A stretch of 64,000 nt of DNA from Ulva prolifera (Eukaryota > Chlorophyta > Ulvophyceae > Ulvales > Ulvaceae). A program made the position numbers and the translations under genes. Shown here piece after piece: positions 1 through 10,700 of the stretch. The DNA is taken from assembly GCA_023078555.1 (NCBI GenBank), contig CM041201.1, forward strand, positions 3,851,713 to 3,915,712, read 5' to 3'. The first letter of the stretch is position 1, and every line of letters starts with the position of its first letter. The notes beneath the pieces are model-generated. The model saw only the letters and a program-made list of their open reading frames with translations. It did no database searches and was not told where the DNA came from.

Positions 1-409
1 TTTGCCATTGCTTTGCAAACAGCAACTGTGGGTCTGAACAGAGGCAGCACCATGGTCGGATACCGCCCATCCATCAGTTGCAAACACCACTCCAGTCACC
101 TGCAAAAAGCAATGATTCAGCCTGACACGGATCTCCACTGGAGTCATGACCTGCTCCAGTGCTCAGACGCGCGGGCCTGCGTCCTGTGACTGGGTAGGTA
201 GTCAAGCTGGCCCACAAACCCACAGCAGCGTTCTCATGCCCCATGTGTCGTGTACATGACGCCCCAGATAACACATCACTGCCCTTTCGCATCGCGCACG
301 GGCGCCCAAGCCGCACGCCGCACCCGCTACGCGCCACGCAACAGTGGCGCTGTGATGCAAGCACATGCATGTATTCACTCCCCCCCGCACCCACCCCGCC
401 GCGGCCCCC
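1..409. other. No gene seen
   Basis: Only short overlapping frames are present, with no splice-consistent coding segment. It could be the 3' UTR and flank of the minus-strand frame at 410. Confidence 0.4.
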
Positions 410-1990
410 TCACTGGTGGCACCCTGTGAACAGCCGCGCCTCCTGGCACTGCGCGAGCGAGCCAGCAGCAGAGCGCAGCAGCGCCTCCGGCGCCCCCAGC
501 GCGGGAACCGCGAAGCACGCGCGCTGGCCGCCGAGCAGCCCGGGGGCCATCGCCTGCCGCCCCTGCCGCCCCGCCACCTCCTCCTCCACCACCGCCCGTT
601 GCACCGCCGTGCCCCACGTGCCCTGCATCAGGTCCACATGCATGCCGGCCGCACGCCCCGCCGCCCCGCCCCCGCGCCCGGGGGGGCCGTCGTACGGCTC
701 CGGGAACGACTGCAGGCTGCCAAGCTGCCGGATCTGGTCTGTGCGTGGCTGCAGGTGGTCGCTGAGCAGGTCCACCAGCTGCGCGACGTACTCCTGCGGC
801 GCATTGTCATGCATGCGTGTGCCGAAGCGCCCCGCCGACGGGTACATCACCGCGGCGCCGGTGTCCCCCCGCAGCACAAACGCCGCAGCCCCCGCCGCCT
901 GCCCCGCACCGCTGCCCCCCCCCACCTCGCAGCTCCCCGGCGATGGCTGGATCACGATCAGCGGTGCGGCCGTGCATGTGACGCATGCGTTACCCGCCAC
1001 ACTCGCCTGCCGGCTCGACGCCGTCGCGTTGCCGACGAGCCGGCAGGACACCGTCTCGGCCATCGCGGGCTCATGCATGGCCGTCGTGTGGAGGGATTCA
1101 AGCGACGCCTCACCGCCGGCGGACGGCTTCGCGGGGGGGAGGTGGCTGTGGCTGCTGCAGAACAGGCAGCCGCGCTGCGCGTGCTGTGACCCGGCGACCG
1201 TCACAGGCTCCGTGCACACCTGTACCCACGACGTGCGGAAGAGCTGCGCCAGGGCCCACAGGCCGGGGTCGATGCCGATGTGGAGCGGGGCCGTCGCCTC
1301 CGGCGGCACGCGGCCCGGGGGGCGGTTGCCCTGGGCGAGTGGCTGCAGCGGCGCGTGGGAGAGACGCTTGTGGGTGATGTAGGCGTCGTCGTGGTTCCAG
1401 GGGCAGCGGCCGGAGTGCCACGCGGGGATGATGTGGCCGACGACGAGGTAGCACAGCAGGCGCAGCACGTGGAGCAGCATGTGGAGGTAGCCGACGGACC
1501 CCCAGGCGAAGGAATGGCAGGCGTGGGAGAACAGGGGGGAGTAGGTGAGGGAGAGGGGGGCGCTGGCGTGGCCGCCGTGGAGGGCGAGGGGGGCGCCCGC
1601 GGGGAACTCAAGCAGCTGAGAGGGGGTCGCACACTCCCACTTGAGCGGCCGTTCACCCCTGCAGTGGAAACTCAGGGTGTGGCTGCTCGGTTGAGAGCTC
1701 GGATTTATGCAGCGATGCTGGGCGTAGTGGCTAGCCGCAATACATGCGGGCCGGGTAGAGGCATGCATGTGTTGCTGGTGGCCACAGTGCAGGTTGCTCT
1801 TCTGTGGGCGACTCTGGGTGAGATGTGTGTAGTGTGGGAGAGATGGCAGCTGCTGGAGCTTCTGGAGCTGTGACGGAGCGTGGGGAGTGAGAAGCGCACC
1901 GGAGAAAGGACTCCAGCAAATTCTGAATGCCTGGCCGAGCAGATATGAATGAATGGACGTCTTGGACTTGTGGCAGGACTGCGACCACAA
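410..1990 (-). CDS. Unrecognised protein, possibly spliced
   Basis: One minus-strand frame stays open for about 526 codons and ends at a stop at 410. Long open frames also occur by chance in this GC-rich DNA. A plausible splice acceptor (..CCACTGCAG) lies just above 1658, so the real coding exon may be 410..1658 and the first 110 codons intron or UTR. A hydrophobic stretch (GSVGYLHMLLHVLRLLCYLV) is followed by Trp/His-rich sequence. The C-terminal half is Ala/Gly-rich with many Cys. No family motif is convincing. The stretch GYLHMLLHVLRLLCYL has a faint likeness to the UVRAG/ATG14 region of autophagy PI3-kinase subunits, too weak to name. It would converge on nothing to its left within the window. 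Confidence 0.35.
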   Translation of the reverse strand: MWSQSCHKSKTSIHSYLLGQAFRICWSPFSGALLTPHAPSQLQKLQQLPSLPHYTHLTQSRPQKSNLHCGHQQHMHASTRPACIAASHYAQHRCINPSSQPSSHTLSFHCRGERPLKWECATPSQLLEFPAGAPLALHGGHASAPLSLTYSPLFSHACHSFAWGSVGYLHMLLHVLRLLCYLVVGHIIPAWHSGRCPWNHDDAYITHKRLSHAPLQPLAQGNRPPGRVPPEATAPLHIGIDPGLWALAQLFRTSWVQVCTEPVTVAGSQHAQRGCLFCSSHSHLPPAKPSAGGEASLESLHTTAMHEPAMAETVSCRLVGNATASSRQASVAGNACVTCTAAPLIVIQPSPGSCEVGGGSGAGQAAGAAAFVLRGDTGAAVMYPSAGRFGTRMHDNAPQEYVAQLVDLLSDHLQPRTDQIRQLGSLQSFPEPYDGPPGRGGGAAGRAAGMHVDLMQGTWGTAVQRAVVEEEVAGRQGRQAMAPGLLGGQRACFAVPALGAPEALLRSAAGSLAQCQEARLFTGCHQ

Positions 1991-3347
1991 TGTCTACGCT
2001 CGAAGCGAGGATGGCATTGCAGAGGATGTCGAACGCGTGCATAAAAACGGGAGCTCCTGTCAGAGGCAGATGTGGCGGTGAATGCACATCGGTGCAGAGC
2101 TTGTAACTCCAACACAGACTTGGTGGTGACACCGGGTGATCGAAGGATGTACACGCCTCTTGCGTCCCCACTGTGAACATTCTGAGTTGTGCGAGAAGCT
2201 GCGGGAGAGTAAAGTGGGAAGCCAAGGTCCGCCTAGGCGAAACACCGCCTGCAACTCACCGAGATGGTGACCTCATCGCTGATTGCAGCTCAGAGATAAA
2301 CTGAGCTCAGGACAGCACAAAAATTTGCACTCTAGCCCATAATGTTCGTGTCTTCGCGCTACAGCCTCTATTTCACGGTTACAGGCGGGGCGCGATCAGC
2401 GTCACAACGCCACGGCAGCGCACCCGAGTCCGTCCCAGATAGGAAGCCCTTGGCCCGTTTGACCCTCGGTGCAGAATCAGTTTCAGATGATGTATCGCTA
2501 TCAATATGACGCTTGCGACTCATGCTTATTGGGGTTTGCCTCCGTCAACTTCTGAACTCCCCGACTGGACGCGATGGCTTTGCCTTGACAATTTGCGAAA
2601 TGCCACGCCGGATAGCAGATCCGTTGAGACCAGCCAAGATTCGCAGAAGCCTCAGTGCTTTCAATTTCTCATGGCAGCGCTGACTCGATTCCGATTCATC
2701 CGTGCCTAACGAGCATTTGAATCGCAGATCCATGGCAACCCGCGCATATGACCAGATGCAGCAGCTTCAATAAGGAACTCAGATCAGAGGTGTCCTGGAA
2801 TCTTTGCTGGTTTATGCCACACCTGGCATGCAAGGTTTCGGCAAAGCTGCACTAACAGTCAAGGCCATTGCCACACGGATACAGCCTGAAAACCACTGTC
2901 AATTTCCAGATTACCAGCCTACAAGCTACATTCAAATTACTTCATGGCTCCAAAGGATACTAAATTCAATCGGCACGATCACCCAGTCCAGTTCACCGCC
3001 TAGGTGCAGGATGCAGCCCAGCGATTAAGGCACGCGCAAGAGCGCGAACACGTCGCAGAGAGGAACTGTTTTCACAGCGTTGCGCGGACGTCTCTTTGTC
3101 TATGCAGGATAGTCGCGAGTGATCTGCGCGAGTAGAACGCAAGTGTAGCCGACGGAGACGCATGCATCGGACTGCAGCTGCAGCGCAATTGCGCTCAAGG
3201 TCTGCCGTTCCCGGCAATTGCAGGCGCGCTCCGTCTGCCATTGCTACACACATATACGTGAAGAGATTGTACGGTGCACCACTTTGGAGTCGGAGTGTCG
3301 TGCTTGCAGCGTATGCAGCTCTGCTGCGGTGGCTGGTACCGGCGAAG
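1991..3347. other. Intergenic, putative promoter region of the anthranilate synthase gene
   Basis: GC content falls here compared with the preceding kilobase and the frames are short. A frame in phase with the downstream gene opens at 3162. Its first 62 codons are not typical of the family, so I treat them as 5' UTR or an alternative N-terminus. Nothing else is supported. Confidence 0.4.
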
Positions 3348-4040
3348 ATGAAGTGTAGCACACAAAATGCACGCGCTTTCAGCAGCCAATGCGTTCAAAG
3401 TAGATGCCTATCTTCCTCGAGGCGTGGGCGGCACGTCGCTGCAAGGGCGGAGAAAGGGCCCGTTGTGATAGTGGACAACTATGATAGCTTTACATACAAC
3501 TTGAGCCAGTACCTAGGTGATCTCAAGTGTGAGCACGTGGTTTATAAGAACGACGATCTTACCATTGACGAATTGAGGGACATGAATCCGCAAGGCATTC
3601 TGGTGTCGCCAGGGCCAGGGGCTCCAGAAGACTCGGGCATCTCGCTGGAAGTGTGCGCGAAACTCGGGCCTAGCATCCCCATATTCGGAGTCTGCATGGG
3701 GCATCAGTGCATAGGCCAAGCGTTTGGAGGGAATGTCATCAGGGCACCTACAGGGCTGATGCATGGGAAGAGCTCCCCGGTCTCACATTCTGGGGTCGGG
3801 GTGCTTGAGGGGATGAGCAATCCGTTCCAGGCCGCGAGATACCACAGTTTAGTCATCGATCGTGAGACCTGCCCAGACTGCCTAGAAATCACAGCATGGC
3901 TAGACGACGGGACGATCATGGGGGTGAGGCACAAGGAATACCCACACATCCAGGGGCTGCAGTTCCATCCCGAGAGCATTATTACCAACAACGGCCTGCA
4001 GATCTGTAGAAATTGGGTGGCCTTGTTATCTGCAGAATGA
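3348..4040 (+). CDS. ASB1: Anthranilate synthase beta subunit (glutamine amidotransferase), plastid-targeted
   Basis: This is the class I glutamine amidotransferase subunit of anthranilate synthase. It hydrolyses glutamine and passes ammonia to the alpha subunit, which turns chorismate into anthranilate, the first step of tryptophan synthesis. With the start at 3348 it has 230 residues: about 37 residues rich in Ser and Arg with few acids (MKCSTQNARAFSSQ..), typical of a plastid transit peptide, then the TrpG domain from VVIVDNYDSFTYNL. The nucleophile Cys is in GVCMGHQ (codon 3693-3695) and the His/Glu pair in FHPES near 3966-3974. An in-frame ATG at 3162 would add 62 residues. No intron interrupts the gene, unlike its intron-rich neighbours. 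It converges on the CCT8 gene with 305 bases between stops. The identification is firm; the start is inferred. Confidence 0.93.
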   Translation: MKCSTQNARAFSSQCVQSRCLSSSRRGRHVAARAEKGPVVIVDNYDSFTYNLSQYLGDLKCEHVVYKNDDLTIDELRDMNPQGILVSPGPGAPEDSGISLEVCAKLGPSIPIFGVCMGHQCIGQAFGGNVIRAPTGLMHGKSSPVSHSGVGVLEGMSNPFQAARYHSLVIDRETCPDCLEITAWLDDGTIMGVRHKEYPHIQGLQFHPESIITNNGLQICRNWVALLSAE

Positions 4041-4074
4041 TAGCTTCCGAGTCGTTTGTGTACCTATCTGACTG

Positions 4075-4079
4075 TGTAA
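4075..4079 (+). terminator. TGTAA polyadenylation signal
   Basis: TGTAA, the usual polyadenylation signal of chlorophyte algae, lies 35 bases after the stop of the anthranilate synthase gene. Confidence 0.6.
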
Positions 4080-4345
4080 GTTCCTACCGGATGATGCCAA
4101 CCCACACCATGTGCCTACCATGCTGCACTCGTTGCTTGTTACACTTTGCGGACAGTTGAACAAATTCCCGCTCCAGAGAGGGAACACCCACAACCTCCTT
4201 CGCCGTACACCTTGCATCCACGCCATTGTGCAGCACATGCCGCCGCTCACTCCATGCCGTCATGCAATGCAAAGATCTGGTGCAACGCCAGCATCAGAAC
4301 ATACAGGTCGCTGCAACGAGCGATGCTGATGAACATCCATCACGC

Positions 4346-7156
4346 TCACTCCTCATCCCAGTTCCCACCGGCCTGGGGTGGCTTCGGGCCCCCCGCTTGT
4401 TTTGCCATGATGATCTGGTCTACGCGGAGCACTGTCGACACGGCGTCCCCGGTCAACTTGATGGCCCACCACTTTGCCAGCAGCAGGTCCGTCAGCCCCT
4501 CCTCCCGCAGGTCCTTGGCCTCGCCCGTCTCAACATCGAGTCCGGCAAAGTCCTCGCCGGCAGCGTGCGCCGCATTCAACCGTCTCAAGCATGCCTGCAC
4601 CATCGATGCCACATCATCGGCCTCCCCGCACTGTCACACACGAATCCACTACGCAGCCGCAGGAATGTCGCACTCGTGTCAAGGCAAGGCACGCAGCCCT
4701 AGCAACTGCCATCATGAATCGCTCGACATGCCACATGTGCACAGCCGTCCAGCCTGAAGCTGTCTCCGGCGAAGACCCAGCCGGCGTGGCCGAGGCAAGA
4801 CACTGTCGCATGCAGCTGTACAGGGAACCATGGGCAGATGCAACCTGTATCAGAGCACATGCATGTACAGGTGCACGCATGCATGCGGGTGGGTGTGCGC
4901 GGCGAGGCGCACCTCGGCATCGAGGCCGGAGTTCTCGGCGAGGGTGCGCGGGATGGCCTCGAGGGCGTCAGCGTACGCGCAGATGGAGTACTGCTGCAGG
5001 CCGGGCTGCCGGCTGCCATGGTCGCGCAGGCGGCGCGCGAGCGCGATCTCGACGCCGCCACCGGCCGCCACTGCGCGCGAGTCCTTCGTCAGCGCCTTGT
5101 AGCAGTTCACGCCGTCGTCGACCTGCAGCAGCGCGGCAGCGCTCAGCGCGGCGCCCCATTCACACTGCACGCATGAGCTGGCCACAGCCACCACAGTCCA
5201 CACACCACCGCAGCGTCCTGGCTGCTCCTCAGCAGCAGCGCCACTCAAACCAAGACGCGACCATGTACTACACAATGAAGCACACATGTGCTCCGACTGA
5301 AGGACGAGTAAAGGATACAGCAGTACAACAACGAAGAGGACGGCGGGGGCAGCGCACCGCACGCTCCACGTCAGCCAGGAGGCCCTCTGTCGAGCCGCGC
5401 AGCACGACGGTCGTGACGCCCGTCGCGCCAGGGGCCTGCCGCACGATGACGCAGCGCGTGCCGCCGAGCTCCTGCAGGCAGGCCTCCGCGACATGCCCGA
5501 GCTCGGCGGGCGTTGGCGGCTGCACCTTCACGAGCGCTGCGGCGCCGGTCGTGCGGCAGACACGGCGCAGGTCGAACTTGCTCGGCACGCGAACCGCCAT
5601 GATGTCGTACTTCTCAAGGAAGTGCATTGCCATCTCGCCGATTGCAGCGCCGGAGAAGATGAGGCGCACGCCAGCGTCCGCGACGCCCTTCACGATCTCC
5701 TCCATGCGCGCCTCCTCACTCTTGGCGTACGTCTCGAGCTCGGCGCCGCTGCGGATGAGCACCGTGCCCTTTGTCTCGGTGCCGCTGGTGTCAAAGCCCT
5801 GCACTCCCCGCACGCGTTGCTGATCGTGGATTCTACACATCACGGTGCACACCGCAGACGGCAGGCAGCGGCAGAATGTCCTCAGAACCAGTTATCTGCA
5901 ACATGTGGTGTGGTGATGTTGCCTACAGAGCGCAGAACGGTAGCATGATCGAGAGGGCGAGGGCGTCGGTGTGTGCGGGGTGTATGTGGATGCATGGTGT
6001 CAGGCATCGCGGTGGAGCGCACCTGGGCGTACACTGCAGCCTTGCAGTCCTTGACGGACGTCACAGAGCCCTCTGCAGCGCGCTTGAGGACCATGCCTGG
6101 CACAACTGTGCTGTCGGTCATCACTGCCCCTGCATTGCCATGTGCGCAGCAATCACCAGGAGCGACTGGGTGAGGTTTGAATTGCAGTGCAATCCTGCAA
6201 TGACAAACTGAGCATGGTGCCATTGTGGACAAGCGGGCGCAGGAGGTGGCATCCGCACCTGGGATTTTGACCGTCCGCACGTTGTCCACGTTGAAGTTGA
6301 CCGGATTGCCTGGACAGACGGATATGCATGCCTTGGCGATAAGTGGCGCAAGGACATCTTCAAATCCAAATTGCTTCGCTGCCAGTGGGCACTTCAAACG
6401 TTCAGCAACTGCCTTCGGGTCGCGAACGTCGACATTATCAGATTCAGGGACCATCAGCCCGTCGAGAATCTCCAATGCCTGCAAATGAAAAGGCTTTGAT
6501 GTGAGCTGCTGTTGGAAGAGCGCAGGAAGCCCCAACAGATTATCAGCCTCACCTTTGTGGTTGCTTTGGTATAGCCTTCAGCAACCTCTGTTGTGGTCAA
6601 GCCTTCTTTGAGCAGCCCCTGGGCTTTGTCTAGCAGATTTCCAGCAAGTGTCAGGACCTGCACACGCAGCAACGAGCATGAAGTTGATCTATCGAGAGCA
6701 CTTGCTAACTCAAGATCACAGTCGTCGGCATACCATGTTGGTTCCATCTCCAATTTCGGTCTCTTGTGACTTTGCCGCGAACACAACAAGCTTTGCTGCT
6801 GGATGTTGCACTTCAAGCTCATTGATCATGACAGTTGCATCACTGGTTACAAACGTCTTGTCCAAGTGATTGATGACAATTTTGTTCATACCTGTACACA
6901 GAAAGTACATGTGCAACTGCGCACTGCCTGCGCTTCCATGCTGGTCAAATGTGGTTTGACACAGTGCTACAAGACAACGAATATCATTGCCCAGACGCAT
7001 CGGCTCACCATTGGGGCCCATAGATGTCGCAGCGATTTTTGAAAGCTCCTTGCAAGCTTCCAAGTTCTTGTATACCGCCTCTGTCATGCCGCTGACATGC
7101 GTGTAGCCCTCCTTCAGCATGGCCTGGAGGCCGTAAGGCATTCCTGCTGACGCCAT
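4346..7156 (-). CDS. CCT8: T-complex protein 1 subunit theta (CCT8), 8 exons
   Basis: Theta subunit of the cytosolic group II chaperonin CCT/TRiC, an ATP-driven ring that folds actin, tubulin and other proteins. Exons on the minus strand: 7009-7156, 6734-6891, 6553-6657, 6259-6478, 6023-6129, 5358-5798, 4913-5122, 4346-4594. All phases agree, giving 545 residues against about 548 in animals. Landmarks are MLKEGYTHVSG at the N-terminus, GPNGMNK, the ATPase motif GDGTNM (97-102), FNVDNVR, GTETKGTVLI, LRGSTEGLLADVERAVDDGVN and the C-terminal VLRVDQIIMAKQAGGPKPP, which is diagnostic for theta. The introns begin GTGAG, GTATG, GTGAG, then four times GTGCG. Exons 1-4 are visibly lower in GC than exons 6-8. 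The gene is divergent from the 5'-nucleotidase gene, 626 bases away. Confidence 0.96.
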
Positions 7157-7782
7157 GACAAAAGATAGACAGTCGAAACAAGAACTGACAGCGAGATACT
7201 AAATCAATGCAGGATAGGTCGCTGCCGGAATGTTCAAACTCAGGACGATGCGGCTTGACCTCATCCAGCACTTGAAGGCGGACACGATGACGCTTGAATA
7301 AACAGCACGGCACACACAATTGTGAAAGAGTAAGCTGCATCATAAACAGCAGCCAACGGCTGGCGCATTCAGCAAAGGTTCGTTTCATGCGCGCCTCCGT
7401 TATGTCGCTCGACATGTCGTCGTGACCGCGGGGCAACCAGTCGCGATGTCGACACGACGGTGCATTCTAATTCCGTTGTGATGCGATCATGTTGCGCAAC
7501 TAACACTCCATCATTGCATCAACCTGGCAGAACCAAATGTCGATTGTCGGGGATGGCGGGTGTGTGTGATTGCTGCTGGATTTGCTCGTGTCATGTTGAA
7601 AGCGCGAACGATCTGATCGCCGCTCCTTTTACTGCTCGAGCATATTGACAAGACTGTCGATATACGGACCGCAGTTTAGAACCATGTTGTGGAGTTACTG
7701 AGCGGCGGTTGTCCCAACGCCATAGTCTGAGTGTCGCGACAACAGCTTGAGCATCAGGCTGTCCAGTCATCGAGTGACATTC
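7157..7782. promoter_or_regulatory. Divergent intergenic region between CCT8 and the 5'-nucleotidase gene
   Basis: The two start codons face apart across 626 bases, so this stretch must carry both promoters and both 5' UTRs. Short frames exist on both strands but none fits splicing to either gene. I see no clear TATA box or named element. Confidence 0.45.
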
Positions 7783-10700
7783 ATGAAGTCAGGCACACCT
7801 GCTCCATTACCTTTGGCACGTATGTGGCAGCTTTGCTACGCAGGAGTACGTGGAGCAAGGCGGACGATGGCACCTAGCGTGGTGAGAATGAATACTTCAA
7901 ATGTCGAGCTCAGGTTTTGCTCGACAAAGAGTATGGTCGAGTACCCAGCTGAGCATCAGGCAATAATACCTCCTCCAACATCTGTGGCTCCTTCGGGCGT
8001 GTCTGGGTGGATGGACGGAAGCGCATCAGGTGGTCCAACCCGCGAGCGTGCGATATTTTGTAACCGCACAATCAACATGAGTCAAATGGAAGCGATTGGG
8101 TTTGACATGGTGTGCCTCCAATCCTTGCGCATGTCTAGCAGCCTGTCTGTGCCAATTAGCAAAGATTCGCCCGAGCCAGAAATGTTCCGAACGTCAAATA
8201 TGCTTCCCATTCCCGAGCCGCTGTGTCCGAGGATCACACGACGACGACGGTCTGGATCGAGTTCATAAGATGGCAAAGATGCACGTTGAAGTGTTGAGTT
8301 GAGGGCATGGTGGTGGCATATGCAGTACTGAGGCCGACTGGCATCCATCCCGCCTGTATCACACGCTAACATCCATTGGGCCAAATCATGCAGGACTACA
8401 CGCTGGCGCAGTACAAGCCGGAGACGTTCGAGCATTTGGCGTATTCGCAAACTGTCCATCAGCTCACCACAAACTTTGGGTATCCTGCTGAACTGCGGGA
8501 CTTTGAGGTACAGCACTGCCATCCCACCCCAGTCGTGAGCATATTCTTCTCACGCGACAGTGCGTTGCCATCACAGCTCCAGCTCCGTCAACCCTTATAT
8601 CCATCCCTGCAACGCTTCTGACTGTCCCCACTGCTGTTTTACTTTCACGGTAAAATGAGGGATTGAAGCAAAACCTCCCGATACCATGCTCTGCACAGCC
8701 TGGTGTGAAAGCATCTCCCCCATGCGCCCCTGCCGTTCGCACCTCCCCCGGTACTGTCACGATATCGTCTGCGGATGCCCTGAATATCAACTGCTGTTAT
8801 GCTCACTCTTGCTCCCCGGGCCAATCCTCTCCACCACAACCACCACCACATCCACACACCCCGGCGTGCAGTTTGACTGGCAGTACATGATGCGAGGCCT
8901 CACAATCGACAAGGCTCGCGGCAACGTCATCAAGGTCGACCGGCACAAGTACGTGAAGCTCGCCTTCCATGGCCTGACACGCATGACCAAGGAGGACCGC
9001 CAGCAGGCCTACCTGGCGGGCACGCAGCGCTACAGCTTTGACACTGACGACTACACCACCATCGACACCCTCTTCTCCCTCGCAGAAGCCTACCTCTTCA
9101 TGCAGATCGTGGACCTGAAGGATGCTGGGTCCTCTGCCATGCTCACACAGAAGCCATACAAGGTCTGTCGCACCCGTATCACGAAGCAGAGGAGTGTGTA
9201 GTACTGCTTCAGGGCATCTCGTTCAAGCATGGCAAAGGCGAAGCCTCTTCATGGCGCAGTTTAGTAACGGATTGAGCATCATGCTGTGTCTTGCTCAACA
9301 AGTTGCCACAGCATGCACACACACCTCAGCTGCCACCTGCATCCACAGAGCGAGGGCCTGAGTGTGGAAGTCCAGTGATAAGACCCTGGACACTTACACG
9401 TCGCGACGTGCAAGTGTCCAGTGATAGAGCGGTAGGTCTTATCACTGGACTTCCACACTGAGCCAACGCACCCGCCATTCCCCGTGCCGCGGCCGGTGCC
9501 GCGAGGTCGCAGTCCACAGCTTCTGACCAGCGCATTAGCTGCTGCAGGATATCTATCGGGACATCCGGGGAGCGGTTGACCTGTGCCACCGCGACGGCTC
9601 CCTCAAGTCTGAAGTAGCGTCCAATCCAGCTAAGTACATCCACAAGGTGCGGCGGCTCACCCCCCTGCCAGTGCCCCTGCTGCCCCCTACTGCACGCTCA
9701 GAAACCGCCACCTACAGCCGCATACCAAGATGCACCTGCTTGCACAGCTACGCCTGCTCGAAGATGCAACTATTCACACGGCAACGCAAACGTCACTATG
9801 CCAGATGTGTCCAGCCACACGCACTCCCCACCATCGCCCTTGCAGGTCCACGTGGGGGCCGAGAGCAGCAAGCCGCGGGTGGACAGGCACGGGGCGCGTT
9901 GGGCCGCGTGCGTGCGGTATGGTGACCAGGGGCGGGTGTGTGCAGGACGAGCAGCTGCGGCCGCTGCTGGAGATGTACCGGCAGGCCGGGCGCAAGGTCT
10001 TCATCGCGACCAACTCGCTGTGGGACTACACCAACGTCGTCATGAACTTCCTGCTCGACGGCAAGGTCGGCGCGCATCGGGACACTGAGTGGCTGCGCGT
10101 GTGCCCCCCTCCCCCCCACACCTCCTCCTCATTTCGCTGCATGCGTGTGTCACACCTGCTTTGTCAGGCGCCCGGCATGTGGCGGACTGCATGTGGCCAG
10201 TGCCGCTGTCCATCGGCCTGCCAACGTGCTACAGCATGGCGTGTGTAGTGGCCCCTACATCGTGTGCCGGCCAGCATGCGCGGCTTGCTGTGCGGCAGAT
10301 CGCCTTGTGCGCCTGCCATGCACAGCCTCTGCTGCTGTGTCTGTGCCAGCCACGATGTGTATCTCCAGTCAGCCAGCTGCTTCCATAGCCTTCTCACAAG
10401 GCCGTTCAAGCCAGTTGATCTGATCTCTGTCCCTCTGAATTACATTAGCCGTGTGAAGGCCGACTTTGAGAGAGAGTGATTGATTACTGTTTGAGATACA
10501 TGGCCGCTTGGCGGCAAAAAGCGGCAGCCAATACGGTTGATTTGTGACTGTGAGAGGCTGGAGCCTTGAAGTTGAGGCATGTTTTGTGTGTTTGCGCCAA
10601 AGGTGAGGTCCAAAATGGCCTGTTGAGCCTCAGCAAGAAACTGCTGGGCACTCATGCCCGCCACAATTGCGCCCACTGCACTGGTATGATAATTTCAGGC

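Noticed and set aside
410-1658. UVRAG/ATG14-like autophagy protein
   Set aside because: Only about 16 residues look similar, and the following sequence does not continue the resemblance.
243-1873. Long plus-strand frames opposite the minus-strand frame at 410-1990
   Set aside because: They are open because of high GC, with Arg/Pro/Ala-rich translations typical of antisense reading.
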